Source of the DNA: Nitrospira sp. UBA6493
Lineage (GTDB): Bacteria > Nitrospirota > Nitrospiria > Nitrospirales > Nitrospiraceae
Reading direction: 5' to 3'
NCBI GenBank assembly: GCA_002435325.1
Contig: DJMJ01000042.1
Coordinates: forward strand, 119,615-153,572
Length of the DNA: 33,958 nucleotides
Made by a program: the position numbers and the translations under genes
Shown here: piece by piece, positions 1-9,723 of the stretch
How positions within the stretch are numbered: position 1 is the first letter of the stretch
How the letters are laid out: each line of letters opens with the position of its first letter
Notes under the pieces: generated by a model
Database searches by the model: none
Told to the model about the DNA's origin: nothing
What the model saw: the letters and a program-made list of their open reading frames with translations, nothing else

Positions 1-313
1 CTGTGTTGCGCGTAAAATCACCCGCCGTGGTTGACGCGGCGTAATCCCGCATCAGATAGCCGGTGTAGGTCTCGAAGGTCTTGGCAATCTCGGCGCGCGC
101 CCGATTTTCGGCCGCATCCCAGGCCAGGGGCTCATTCCGTACGCCCACCACCGACCCGACCCCATAGAAGGACTTGCTATCCTTATCGTTGAACGCGCCG
201 GATCCTTTTTGCACCCAGTTTGGCGGACCACCACAGGCGGCGAGCCCCATCAAGAGAGCCATGGCCAATCCGATACCGGCCAGTCTCGTCACACGTGCCT
301 GTGCTGTAGCCAT
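1..313 (-). CDS. Lipoprotein, LPP20-like, 3' end cut off by window edge
   Basis: Reading the minus strand from the ATG at 311-313 gives 104 residues before the window edge. The start is set by a strong ribosome binding site (AAGGAGG, 6-7 nt upstream). Residues 1-31 form a lipoprotein signal: a basic start, a hydrophobic stretch and the lipobox GLAAC. The mature part then reads GGPPNWVQKGSG and SFYGVGSVVG, followed by an Ala/Glu-rich helix containing ENRARAEIAKTF. A post-lipobox W-V-x-x-G/FYGVG segment and a helix of this kind are typical of LPP20-type bacterial lipoproteins, so that is my best family guess. It should be anchored in the outer membrane or the periplasmic face of the inner membrane. 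The C-terminus is missing, so length and function cannot be judged. Confidence 0.7.
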   Translation of the reverse strand, partial: MATAQARVTRLAGIGLAMALLMGLAACGGPPNWVQKGSGAFNDKDSKSFYGVGSVVGVRNEPLAWDAAENRARAEIAKTFETYTGYLMRDYAASTTAGDFTRNT

Positions 314-510
314 CTGATCCTCCTTCGTCACGAAATGTAGTGAATCCGCGCACACCAGCGAGTCGAGAATTCTCCTTAATTCATGCTAACATGCGTCTTC
401 AAATCCGTCAACGCAACGGGGCTGATCCGGTTGACGCCGGGAAGGGATTTCTCGCGCAGGAACGACCGGCATCCACAATGACAGGACGCTCAGAGAGGGA
501 GGCACTCACC

Positions 511-681
511 GTGGCAGACGTTCAGATAGAAGACGGCATCATTAAGATCGCCAATCTCGACATTCAAGATCCGAAGACCGCCGCAGTGCTCGCGGAATAC
601 CCGCAAGTCCGCTGGGCGGAAATCACCAGACGCGCGTTGAAGATCGGACTGGGTTATCTGAAGGGCGGGGGAAAAGACTAG
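511..681 (+). CDS. Small hypothetical protein, possibly ribbon-helix-helix-like
   Basis: The open frame runs back to an ATG at 340, but the best start is the GTG at 511, which has AGGGAGG eight nucleotides upstream; this gives 56 residues. ATG 478 is a weaker alternative. The product has a short strand-like segment (IIKIANLDI) followed by two predicted helices (DPKTAAVLAEYP and WAEITRRALKIGL). A strand followed by two helices in so short a protein is compatible with a ribbon-helix-helix fold, but I do not recognise a family. Its stop overlaps the stop of the convergent caspase-like gene through a shared CTAG. No operon partner lies on the same strand nearby. Confidence 0.5.
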   Translation: MADVQIEDGIIKIANLDIQDPKTAAVLAEYPQVRWAEITRRALKIGLGYLKGGGKD

Positions 682-2072
682 CGTTTTAACGCAGCGTCGG
701 CTTCACTGACAGCAGACTTGGCTCGGGAATGGCTCCCCCCCAACTCCAGGTAGCGGCGAAACGCTTCCACGGACTTGGGCTGATCCTTCAGGTGATCGGC
801 GTAGAGCGTCCCGAGTGAGAAATAGACGTCTTGATACCCGGCATTCACCTTGAGCGCCTGCAACAAGGCTCGTTCCGCTTCCGCGAAGCTGCCGCGCTTT
901 TCATAAATCAACCCGAGCGTGTAGTACGAATCCGGATTGTCCGACGCATGCTGCACGGCGAGCTGCCCGGCCGCAAGCGCGTCATCGAGGTTCGGGAGCA
1001 CCTCCAAGCGAACGTAACTCTTGAGCACATAGGCATCGCCATACGCTGGATTGTACTCAATCGCGCGATTCAATCGTTCCAGCGCCTCCTCGGCCCGCTT
1101 CCCCTCCTGAAGCAACGCATAGGCCTGCTCATACTGCACTTTGGCGGCTTGCTGCCGTTCCGCAGGGGTTTGAGGGCCGCTTCCCAGGACAAACGCTGCC
1201 TTTTTCCCTTCGATCAGCACCGTATCTCCATCGCCATCTAGCCGGGCACTGATCGGATGCTGCGTGCCCTGTGAGGCGCTCGCGACTTCCTTTTCCAGAT
1301 AGGACCCAAGCTCCGAAGCCATCAGCCATCCGTTCTTATTGAGATCGGCCGCCCCTTGCAACCCGGCCAGCAAAGTCGCCGTGAAGAGGCTTTTCCCTCC
1401 GGGACGAAGCGTGACCTCACCCTTGTCCCCTGCCGTAATCACCTGCGCCGCGCGCCGTTCCGTCTCCTCTTCCGGTGACAACCGGCCCTCGAGGGAGAGC
1501 TGTTGAGGCGCGGTGGTTTCCCACCCTCTGACCGCCGCATCGATGATGAGCAAGGTATGTTTGGACGCCGACCGGCGAGTAAATTCCTTGAGCTGCTCGA
1601 AAGTCACCGACTTCGCGACATTGTTCACCTGCGCATCCCACGGCACGAGATAGCCGAGTTCTTTTCCATCGGCATCCAGGGTCACACCGGCATGACCGGC
1701 ATAGAAAACCACCAGCCGATCCATCCGCCCGACCTTCCGGGGAAGGAAATTCGTGAACACCTGCTGCAGATGCCGGAAGCTGGCGTCCTTGTCATACACT
1801 TCAAGGACATCCTCAAAACCCATCTGTCGAAACGCCTGGGCCACGGTCTTGGCATCGTTCACCGCACCGGGAATCGGCGGCGCCAAGAGATAGTTTTCAA
1901 TGCCGATAACGACCGCCCAGGATTTGTAGTAGAGCCCTTCGGGTTTTCCCAATTGGGCATGGGCCGTATCCACAGCGCCCACGCCGGCCACCCACAACCA
2001 GGCGAGCACAAGCACAATCGCGCGTGACATCCGCAAAGATAGACGTGAAATGAGTCGACGAGACATAGACAT
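678..2072 (-). CDS. Exported caspase-fold (peptidase C14-like) protein with TPRs, catalytic Cys replaced
   Basis: 464 residues. The ATG at 2072 has GGAG six nucleotides upstream. Residues 1-39 look like a Sec signal ending in AHA, so the protein is probably periplasmic. Residues about 50-260 match the caspase/metacaspase fold: WAVVIGIENY (52-61), the A-V-NDA helix (70-74), the catalytic-His segment VVFYAGHAG with His127, and the strand LLIIDA (174-179). In active members this last strand is followed by Cys (D-A/S-C-F-S-G). Here it reads D178-A179-A180-V-R-G, and the DNA clearly gives GCG-GCG, so the nucleophile is absent. From about residue 310 to the end there are three to four TPR-like repeats (for example SYYTLGLIYEKRGSFAEAERALLQAL). 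It is probably a pseudo-protease that binds partners through TPRs. It is divergent from acs and convergent with the small ORF downstream. Confidence 0.85.
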   Translation of the reverse strand: MSMSRRLISRLSLRMSRAIVLVLAWLWVAGVGAVDTAHAQLGKPEGLYYKSWAVVIGIENYLLAPPIPGAVNDAKTVAQAFRQMGFEDVLEVYDKDASFRHLQQVFTNFLPRKVGRMDRLVVFYAGHAGVTLDADGKELGYLVPWDAQVNNVAKSVTFEQLKEFTRRSASKHTLLIIDAAVRGWETTAPQQLSLEGRLSPEEETERRAAQVITAGDKGEVTLRPGGKSLFTATLLAGLQGAADLNKNGWLMASELGSYLEKEVASASQGTQHPISARLDGDGDTVLIEGKKAAFVLGSGPQTPAERQQAAKVQYEQAYALLQEGKRAEEALERLNRAIEYNPAYGDAYVLKSYVRLEVLPNLDDALAAGQLAVQHASDNPDSYYTLGLIYEKRGSFAEAERALLQALKVNAGYQDVYFSLGTLYADHLKDQPKSVEAFRRYLELGGSHSRAKSAVSEADAALKR

Positions 2073-2177
2073 GACCGGCTCCGAGTCAGACTACCCCTCC
2101 ATGATTACGGCTGTCAAGAAATCAGGTCCCCCGCTTCGCCCTCTCGCCGGCTCGGTCAAACGACTGTCGTCAAAGGG

Positions 2178-2206
2178 TTGCAGGGAGGCAGACCTTTCTG
2201 CATAAT
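2178..2206 (+). promoter_or_regulatory. Candidate sigma-70-type promoter for acs
   Basis: TTGCAG at 2178-2183 and CATAAT at 2201-2206 are separated by 17 nt and lie 45 bp before the acs start codon, in a locally AT-rich patch. The -10 matches the consensus at five of six positions and the -35 at three. This is a sequence guess; the opposing caspase-like gene must have its own promoter in the same 178-bp gap. Confidence 0.35.
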
Positions 2207-2250
2207 AAAAAATAGTCTCAGCATAGCTCGACTGAGGAGGTTTACACGTC

Positions 2251-4140
<1,890 letters not shown>

Positions 4141-4174
4141 CCGGAGCCTTGCCACCAGCCACGTGTCAGTGCAT

Positions 4175-4203
4175 AGGAGCCGACCAGCTTCAGGCCGGCT
4201 CCT
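4175..4203 (+). terminator. Hairpin after acs, terminator-like without a clear U-tract
   Basis: Eight-base arms AGGAGCCG (4175-4182) and CGGCTCCT (4196-4203) pair perfectly; an inner CC/GG can extend the stem. It lies 35 bp after the acs stop. No T-run follows, so it is either a weak intrinsic terminator or an mRNA 3'-end stabiliser. Confidence 0.45.
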
Positions 4204-4251
4204 GCTTCACTCTCGCTCAGCCACAGGAACACCACTCCCATTAAGGTCTTC

Positions 4252-5217
4252 ATGTTTCTCATTCGACCAATGTCGCATCTATTCCATTCCCTAACACACG
4301 ACCGGGGCATCCAGACTGCCTGTCTGCTCCTGGTCTGGCTCTGTGCCTGGCCCGTCGCCAATGGCTGGGCAGAGAGCCAGGTCGCAGCCAACCAATCAAC
4401 TCAGATACACCAACCCACAGCTCAGGAAGCCGCCGCCACGTTGCTACGCCGCGCGCAAGCCCTGCGCGCACAGGGAGATCTGAAGGGGGCCATAGCAACG
4501 GCTCGGCAGGCGCTCGAACGGCAACCCAATCACACGGAAGCGCGTTACCTTCTGGCAACGGCGCTTGAAGAATCCCGTGACCGTGATGGCGCCATCAAAG
4601 AGTATGAGACCATCGTCAAACAGTCTCCGAACCATCTCGAAAGCCATTTTCGCCTCGGCATCCTCTATGGCCAGCTCAACAATCACAGCGCCACGCTCCA
4701 GGCCTTTTACGCCGTGTTGCGTCTCAAGCCGGACGATATCGCGGCCCGCTTCAATATCGGCCTGGTCTTTCGCAAAACCGGCGACCAGGAGTGGGCGAAG
4801 CGCCACTTTGACCTTGTCTTGAAGCAGGACCCCGGCCATGCCGGCGCCCATACCGCCTTGGGCAACATCTACTACGAACAAGGCAACCTCCCTCTCGCCA
4901 TTGAGGAATATCGCGCCGCGCTCGCCACCGAACCGGAATATCTGCGGGCACGATGCAACCTTGCCCGCACCCTGAGGCAGTCCGGAGACCTTCCCGGAGC
5001 TATCACCGAATACCGCGAGGCCCTTCGCACACAGAATACAGACCCGGCGCTGTACATTGAATATGCCGAAACTCTCCGATCCGCCGGTCAAAAGGCCGAA
5101 GCCGCCAAAGCCTACCAGCAAGCCTTGGCCGTTCTCCCGCACAGCGGAGATCAAGTGGATACCCGCACCCGCATCGAAGCGCAACTGCAGGTGTTGGGGG
5201 GTGAGGGGAAAGAGTAG
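4252..5217 (+). CDS. Exported TPR-repeat protein
   Basis: 321 residues. The chosen ATG 4252 has AAGG five nucleotides upstream; ATG 4270 is possible too. A signal peptide covers about residues 1-41 (hydrophobic CLLLVWLCAWPVA, likely cleavage after NGWA), so the mature protein is periplasmic. From about residue 60 to 310 it consists almost entirely of TPR units of 34 residues with the usual W/L-G-Y-A-P spacing, for example YLLATALEESRDRDGAIKEY and FRLGILYGQLNNHSATLQAF. That makes seven or so repeats. No catalytic domain is visible, so the likely role is protein-protein scaffolding. It is separated from acs by 111 bp with a hairpin between and is probably its own transcription unit. The partner is unknown. 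Confidence 0.8.
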   Translation: MFLIRPMSHLFHSLTHDRGIQTACLLLVWLCAWPVANGWAESQVAANQSTQIHQPTAQEAAATLLRRAQALRAQGDLKGAIATARQALERQPNHTEARYLLATALEESRDRDGAIKEYETIVKQSPNHLESHFRLGILYGQLNNHSATLQAFYAVLRLKPDDIAARFNIGLVFRKTGDQEWAKRHFDLVLKQDPGHAGAHTALGNIYYEQGNLPLAIEEYRAALATEPEYLRARCNLARTLRQSGDLPGAITEYREALRTQNTDPALYIEYAETLRSAGQKAEAAKAYQQALAVLPHSGDQVDTRTRIEAQLQVLGGEGKE

Positions 5218-5696
5218 CGGAGAAGAAGCCGATCCCACGCACAATTGGTCATCAGGGTTTCATACCGTCCTACCTGCGACGAGTCCATTCGTTTGATACC
5301 CGGGAAGAGACTCGCGGGAATGCATCTCGTCTATGGGGCACCAGGGGATCGATGGCGGTGTTATCTGGGGCGAATACTCGGGAGCGAACCCATTGCTGGC
5401 ACAGCCAGGCATAAGCTGTCTCCAACAGACAGAGGCCCATCGGTCAATGCATCTACAAGCCTGCTGGGAGGTATCATAACCATACGGTTATGATACCTCT
5501 GGCCTGCCAAGCAGATGAAGCAAAAGCTGCCGGCGGCCGAAGGGGCACGGCAACGATCAAGCCGCGCACTTGCGTGGATCCCGCGTGCAGGAAAAATCAC
5601 AACCTTCTATCGTCCTTTCTTACGATTGAAGAAAAGCACTCGGGGTATTATCAGGGACCGCCCAAGACTATGAGTGGAAAGCGTCCACAGGAAAGA
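5218..5696. other. Non-coding stretch between convergent TPR gene and ribE
   Basis: 479 bp with no ORF that looks real: the frames here are short, lack ribosome binding sites and have no recognisable motif. It contains the perfect palindrome at 5468-5499 and a small CTGTC/GACAG hairpin near 5418. Both flanking genes end here, so terminators are expected. I see no tRNA or known riboswitch. Confidence 0.6.
5468..5499. repeat. Perfect inverted repeat, 14-bp arms, 4-nt loop
   Basis: GAGGTATCATAACC, loop ATAC, then GGTTATGATACCTC. The arms are fully complementary and AT-richer than the surroundings. No T-run follows in either direction. It could be a bidirectional terminator for the two convergent units, a protein-binding palindrome, or one copy of a dispersed palindromic element. 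Confidence 0.75.
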
Positions 5697-6350
5697 TCAG
5701 ATCAATCCCCGCTTTTGCAGATAGTCTTTATCGATGATGGGCGTGGTTTTCGGAAGCTGGCTGCGCTCTTGGAGGAGCCGTTCGACGTATTTGCCAATGA
5801 GGTCGGATTCGAGATTCACGACATCGTTCACTTGTTTAAGTCCGAGCGTCGTGACCTTCGCGGTATGGGGGATGATGGCGCCGGAGAACCCGTGAGCGGT
5901 TACGTCATTGATTGTCAGGCTGATGCCATCGACGGTGATGGAGCCCTTCACCACGCAGTAGCGCAGCACTTCCGGTGGGGCTTCGATCGTAAAGAATATC
6001 GCATTGCCTTCCTGATGCCTGCTCCGAACCCTGCCGACTCCATCGACATGCCCCGCCACCAGATGCCCGCCGATGCGCTCGTTGAGCTTCATCGCCCGTT
6101 CAAGATTGACCGGTGCCCCAGCGGTGAGATGGCCGAGCGTCGTGACCGAGAGCGTTTCCGGCGAGACTTCGACGGTAAAATTATTTTCCCCCTTCGAGAT
6201 CGCCGTCAGACAGACCCCGCTCACGCTCACACTGTCGCCGATCTTCAGATCGCTCATGACAAGCGACGCCAACAACGTCATCCTCGTCCCGGCCAGTGTC
6301 TTTTCCAACGACATGACCGCGCCCATCTCTTCCACAATTCCGGTAAACAT
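5697..6350 (-). CDS. ribE: Riboflavin synthase, alpha chain
   Basis: 217 residues, the usual size. It converts two 6,7-dimethyl-8-ribityllumazine molecules to riboflavin in the cytoplasm. The N-terminus MFTGIVEEMG is the family signature, and the protein shows the expected duplication of two lumazine-binding barrels: the first about residues 1-95 with GDSVSVSGVCLTA, the second about 96-190 with GSITVDGISLTIND. The ATG at 6350 has GAGG about eight nucleotides upstream. It is the last gene of the long minus-strand block, 83 bp after the MFS stop. ribD lies upstream in the same block but separated by three unrelated genes. I see no FMN riboswitch next to it. Confidence 0.95.
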   Translation of the reverse strand: MFTGIVEEMGAVMSLEKTLAGTRMTLLASLVMSDLKIGDSVSVSGVCLTAISKGENNFTVEVSPETLSVTTLGHLTAGAPVNLERAMKLNERIGGHLVAGHVDGVGRVRSRHQEGNAIFFTIEAPPEVLRYCVVKGSITVDGISLTINDVTAHGFSGAIIPHTAKVTTLGLKQVNDVVNLESDLIGKYVERLLQERSQLPKTTPIIDKDYLQKRGLI

Positions 6351-6433
6351 CAGGTTTGCCTCATGAAGTTGCGTGTGGGACCATCACGATAGTCCGCGTT
6401 CCAATCGCTGTGGGCTGCGATTATAGCACCGGC

Positions 6434-7603
6434 TTACTTATTCCTCATCGTCACCCAGAATAGGCCCGCTGCGACAAGCTGTATACTCGCGATGATCGCA
6501 AAGGCGCTGGTATAGCTCATGCGCTCGATCAGCACACCGGCCAAGAGCGGCCCGCTCGCATGGCCGATATCCATGATCGTCCCCTGCATGCCCATCCCCG
6601 CCCCCAGCGTCTTGAACTCGGAACTGTCCGCCACCAGCGCGGAAGAGGATGACGACACTACGGCCTCGCCGAATCCGAACCCGGCCGACAGCAGGAGCAG
6701 GACGGGAAAGAGCGCGACATGCGGCATGCAGACGAACGTGGCCGCGCAAATCAGCAGGCCGATCACGATCAGCGGCTGCCGCCCCATGCTATCAGACACC
6801 CGCCCCATGATCGGCTTCGAGAAGAACGACGTCGCCGCTTGGACGGTGAACAGGAGCCCCACTTCGCCGGGATTCAACCCGGACGCCACGCCATAGAGCG
6901 GCAGAAAAGCCATCAAGGCCCCATTGGCAATCATCTTTGCGCCATCCGTAGAACTGGTGATGAGCACCTTGCGATTCCGCGCGACAATGACGAAGCCCTT
7001 CCACATCTCGGCGAGCAGCGGCTGCATTCCCTTCTGTTGGACTCGCGGCTGGGCCACGTCCAAATGCAAACTGTAGAATAGAACGATGGCGATGCAGCCG
7101 AAGATGCCGGCCGTCACGAACGACCAGTTAAATCCCGCCGCATAGACGAGATACCCGCCGATGAAGGGACCGAGCAACGCGCCTGACTGGGTGCAGGCCG
7201 TATAGGTCCCCAGCGCGGCCCCTCGCCGTTCGCGAAAGAGTTCCGCCACGGTCGCCAGCGCGCTGGGCGCAAAGATCGCCGTGGCCAGCCCATGCATGAA
7301 CCGCAGCGCGGTCAGAGCATTCAGGTCGGTGATGAAGGGGTAGAGAAACGGCGGCAGCCCGAAGGCCACCACGCCGATCCGCAACAAAAAGCGGCGGCCA
7401 TAGATATCCGACAGGGCCCCGGATGGCAGCTTGAGCAACACGCCGGTCAAGGTCGACACCGAGACGATCAAGCCGATCCGCTCAGGACCAGCCCCCAAGG
7501 ACTCGGCAAACAAGGCCAGCACCGGCATCCGCACCATGTTGTAGCTGATGAAGCAAAAGATCCCGACGGTGCAGATCAAGAGAAAGCTGCGTGACGCGAT
7601 CAT
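6434..7603 (-). CDS. MFS transporter, 12 transmembrane segments
   Basis: 389 residues with about twelve hydrophobic helices. The cytoplasmic loop between helices 2 and 3 carries the major facilitator motif A in the form GALSDIYGRRFLLR (about 62-75), and a second copy of the pattern, GRVSDSMGRQPL, occurs after helix 8, as expected of the duplicated fold. It resembles drug-efflux-type antiporters, but the substrate cannot be read from sequence. The start ATG overlaps the stop of the preceding gene (ATGA, 4 nt), indicating translational coupling. No accessory membrane-fusion or outer-membrane gene accompanies it. Confidence 0.88.
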   Translation of the reverse strand: MIASRSFLLICTVGIFCFISYNMVRMPVLALFAESLGAGPERIGLIVSVSTLTGVLLKLPSGALSDIYGRRFLLRIGVVAFGLPPFLYPFITDLNALTALRFMHGLATAIFAPSALATVAELFRERRGAALGTYTACTQSGALLGPFIGGYLVYAAGFNWSFVTAGIFGCIAIVLFYSLHLDVAQPRVQQKGMQPLLAEMWKGFVIVARNRKVLITSSTDGAKMIANGALMAFLPLYGVASGLNPGEVGLLFTVQAATSFFSKPIMGRVSDSMGRQPLIVIGLLICAATFVCMPHVALFPVLLLLSAGFGFGEAVVSSSSSALVADSSEFKTLGAGMGMQGTIMDIGHASGPLLAGVLIERMSYTSAFAIIASIQLVAAGLFWVTMRNK

Positions 7604-8403
7604 TGGGAGGCCTGATCCTTGTGCGGCATGCTGATGGAGGCCTTCATGCCCTCCAACGCCTGCCGCAAAAACTCGACGTCGTCTTGCGGCAGCGACGGAG
7701 GATCCGTCGCTTCGAACAGGACGCGCTGGGAATTTTTCCGCATCTCCAAGCCCAGTCGGTTGACGGCCTCGATCCCTTTCGCCAGCTTGCGCGTGACGGT
7801 GCTGCTCACCAGCGGCCGCACCAGCGACACCAGTCCTGCCAGCAGACGATTATCCAATCGCGTATAGGCTACGACCGTCGTTTCGACCACGTCATGTCCC
7901 GCAGTATCTTTGCCGGGACTCATGTGCAGCAGGACCACGGCTTTCCCCACGATATGCCGCAGCAATCTGCTGTCGTGCGTCCCTTCGAGATAATACAGGC
8001 GATGCATCCGGTCCTGATAGACCAATTCGACCAGTCCCGAGGTCCCCTCGCCGTCATCTCCCCAGTATCGGCGGGTACTGCGCTCCTCCGATTTATAGAG
8101 GGCGAGATCGAGACGGTTCAGCAGCGCGGCTGCCGTAGGCGGACGATCCAGCAAATACTCATAGAGGGACTCCGGCAAAGACACCCACGTCGGCCCGACT
8201 TTATTGGCGGTCGTAAAGTCCTCGATGATCGGTTGCAGACGGCAGGTCCAGTCAGGCGACACTCGTTCAACTGGAAAGGTGACCCCGGCATGCTGAGGAG
8301 ACAAACGGCAGGGTTCCGCTCGGGCGACCGGCGAGGCCACGCCGCCCACACACACCGCCAGCAACGTGCTTCGCATTATCCACATGGCGTGGCCTGGGAT
8401 CAT
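7600..8403 (-). CDS. Secreted protein of unknown function, possibly START/SRPBCC-like
   Basis: The frame is open further upstream, but that part lies antiparallel-free inside the esterase gene in another frame. The real start is the ATG at 8403, which overlaps the esterase stop as ATGA. This gives 267 residues. Residues 1-30 form a signal peptide ending ARA, so it is exported. The mature part has the sequence LLDRPPTAAALLNRL, an aromatic strand region (RMHRLYYLEGTHDS) and strand-turn-helix segments VVETTVVAYTRLDN and LVRPLVSSTVTRKLAKGIE. The order of strands followed by a long C-terminal amphipathic helix is reminiscent of START/SRPBCC-type lipid-binding proteins, but I could not match it firmly. 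Coupling to an exported esterase suggests a joint periplasmic role. Confidence 0.7.
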   Translation of the reverse strand: MIPGHAMWIMRSTLLAVCVGGVASPVARAEPCRLSPQHAGVTFPVERVSPDWTCRLQPIIEDFTTANKVGPTWVSLPESLYEYLLDRPPTAAALLNRLDLALYKSEERSTRRYWGDDGEGTSGLVELVYQDRMHRLYYLEGTHDSRLLRHIVGKAVVLLHMSPGKDTAGHDVVETTVVAYTRLDNRLLAGLVSLVRPLVSSTVTRKLAKGIEAVNRLGLEMRKNSQRVLFEATDPPSLPQDDVEFLRQALEGMKASISMPHKDQASQ

Positions 8404-9716
8404 GGCGCCGGCTTCGGCACCTGAATCGCCAGCTGCACCGGAAAGAGCTGGCGGGGATCCTGACGAAGACGGGCCTGCCTTAAAAGCGTCTCGACTGCGG
8501 GTGTGAGCATCCCCTCGAACGATACCTGCTTGTTCGTGACCACCGTCACCGGTTTGGAGAAATCGACCAGTTGATCGTTCAAAAAGAGCGTGTAGCGCCG
8601 CACTAAGCCTGTTTCGACTTCGATGCGATTGGGCGCCGTCACTGCGGCATCCAGCCTGGCATAGCGCTTCTTCTTCGTCAGCTCGTCGCGCTTGGAGACC
8701 AGGTCTTCGGAAAACGCGGCAATTGCATCGGTTGCGTCGATCCTGACCCAGCCGAAGGATTGAAAGTGACTGGCCTCCCGCACCACTGTGATCCTGGCGG
8801 GCACAGGATTCCGCCGCTGCGCGTTGAGCCACGTGACGAGATCGGGTAATTCTTCGCGCGGAAAGAAATGGCCGCCGGCCATAGGATGTTCGCGCTGATG
8901 TTCCCGATACACATGCGGGTAGCCGATTGCTTCCAGCTCGCGCGCGATCGTTCGGCTCAATTCCACCGGCATGACCTGATCCTTCGCCCCGTGAATGATG
9001 TAGACCGGCGTCGAACGCAGATTGGCAAGAAAGGGCATGAGGACATCATCGAGCCCGCTGGCCATCGGCGCGAGGCCGGCAAAACGCGACGCATGGTGCA
9101 TCCCGATCAGCCAGGTACCGATGCCGCCGTTCGACATGCCGGTGAGAAAGATGCGATCCGGATCGACGTGGTACTTCGCCTGAACCAGTTGCACAAGCGT
9201 CAGCACCAAATCCTCCGCGCGCCTTGTGAACCAGGCTCCGGCTGGAAAGGTCGGACAGACGAGCAGATAGTCGTGACCCAACCGGCTCTCCCATCGTTCG
9301 AGATAGGCCTCTCCTGTGAATCCCGCCCCGTGTAGACACACCACGAGGCCATAGGCTTTCGACGGCTGATAGGTGAGCGGAACGGAGAACGCATAGTGGT
9401 AGGTCCGTTCACGAACGACCACCTGCTCATCCGGCATGATGCCAACCGGCTGCGGATCATAGACGCGACCGGTCTGAATGGTGCGGGTAATCAGGTCGAC
9501 GGTGGCGTCCGGATTGGCGAGCAGGTGCTGCAGCGTGGTCTCTGCTTTCGCGCTATCCGGCTCACCCAGATAAGAGAAGATCTCGGCGGTCAGATCCGAC
9601 GCCTGCTGAGGAGCTTCTTCCGCCGCCACAGCCTCGCCGGCCAAGCCCAAAATACAGAGCACTGCCACACCGCACAGCCATCGCAGGACAAACCCAATGT
9701 TCACATGTGCAGCCAT
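8400..9716 (-). CDS. Exported alpha/beta-hydrolase esterase (PHB-depolymerase/feruloyl-esterase-like)
   Basis: 438 residues from the ATG at 9716; a longer start at 9749 would overlap ribD by 26 nt and push the signal peptide inward. Residues 1-31 then form a normal signal peptide (LCGVAVLCILGLAGEAVAA). The hydrolase domain shows the oxyanion strand LVVCLHGAGFTG, the nucleophile elbow GMSNGG, the acid in HGAKDQVMPV and the catalytic His in GGHFFPREELPDLV, so the Ser-Asp-His triad is complete. The C-terminal third (about 300-438) is an added, strand-rich region of unknown role. It probably hydrolyses ester bonds of polymers or small esters in the periplasm or outside the cell. It is coupled by 4 nt to the following secreted protein and starts 7 nt after ribD. 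Confidence 0.82.
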   Translation of the reverse strand: MAAHVNIGFVLRWLCGVAVLCILGLAGEAVAAEEAPQQASDLTAEIFSYLGEPDSAKAETTLQHLLANPDATVDLITRTIQTGRVYDPQPVGIMPDEQVVVRERTYHYAFSVPLTYQPSKAYGLVVCLHGAGFTGEAYLERWESRLGHDYLLVCPTFPAGAWFTRRAEDLVLTLVQLVQAKYHVDPDRIFLTGMSNGGIGTWLIGMHHASRFAGLAPMASGLDDVLMPFLANLRSTPVYIIHGAKDQVMPVELSRTIARELEAIGYPHVYREHQREHPMAGGHFFPREELPDLVTWLNAQRRNPVPARITVVREASHFQSFGWVRIDATDAIAAFSEDLVSKRDELTKKKRYARLDAAVTAPNRIEVETGLVRRYTLFLNDQLVDFSKPVTVVTNKQVSFEGMLTPAVETLLRQARLRQDPRQLFPVQLAIQVPKPAP

Positions 9717-9723
9717 AGGTGCA

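Noticed and set aside
5490..6392. 300-residue plus-strand frame across ribE
   Set aside because: Most of it is antisense to ribE; the remaining 200 bp has no coding features.
8404..8832. Upstream extension of the secreted protein gene
   Set aside because: This part lies inside the esterase gene in another frame; the ATGA overlap and signal peptide fix the start at 8403.
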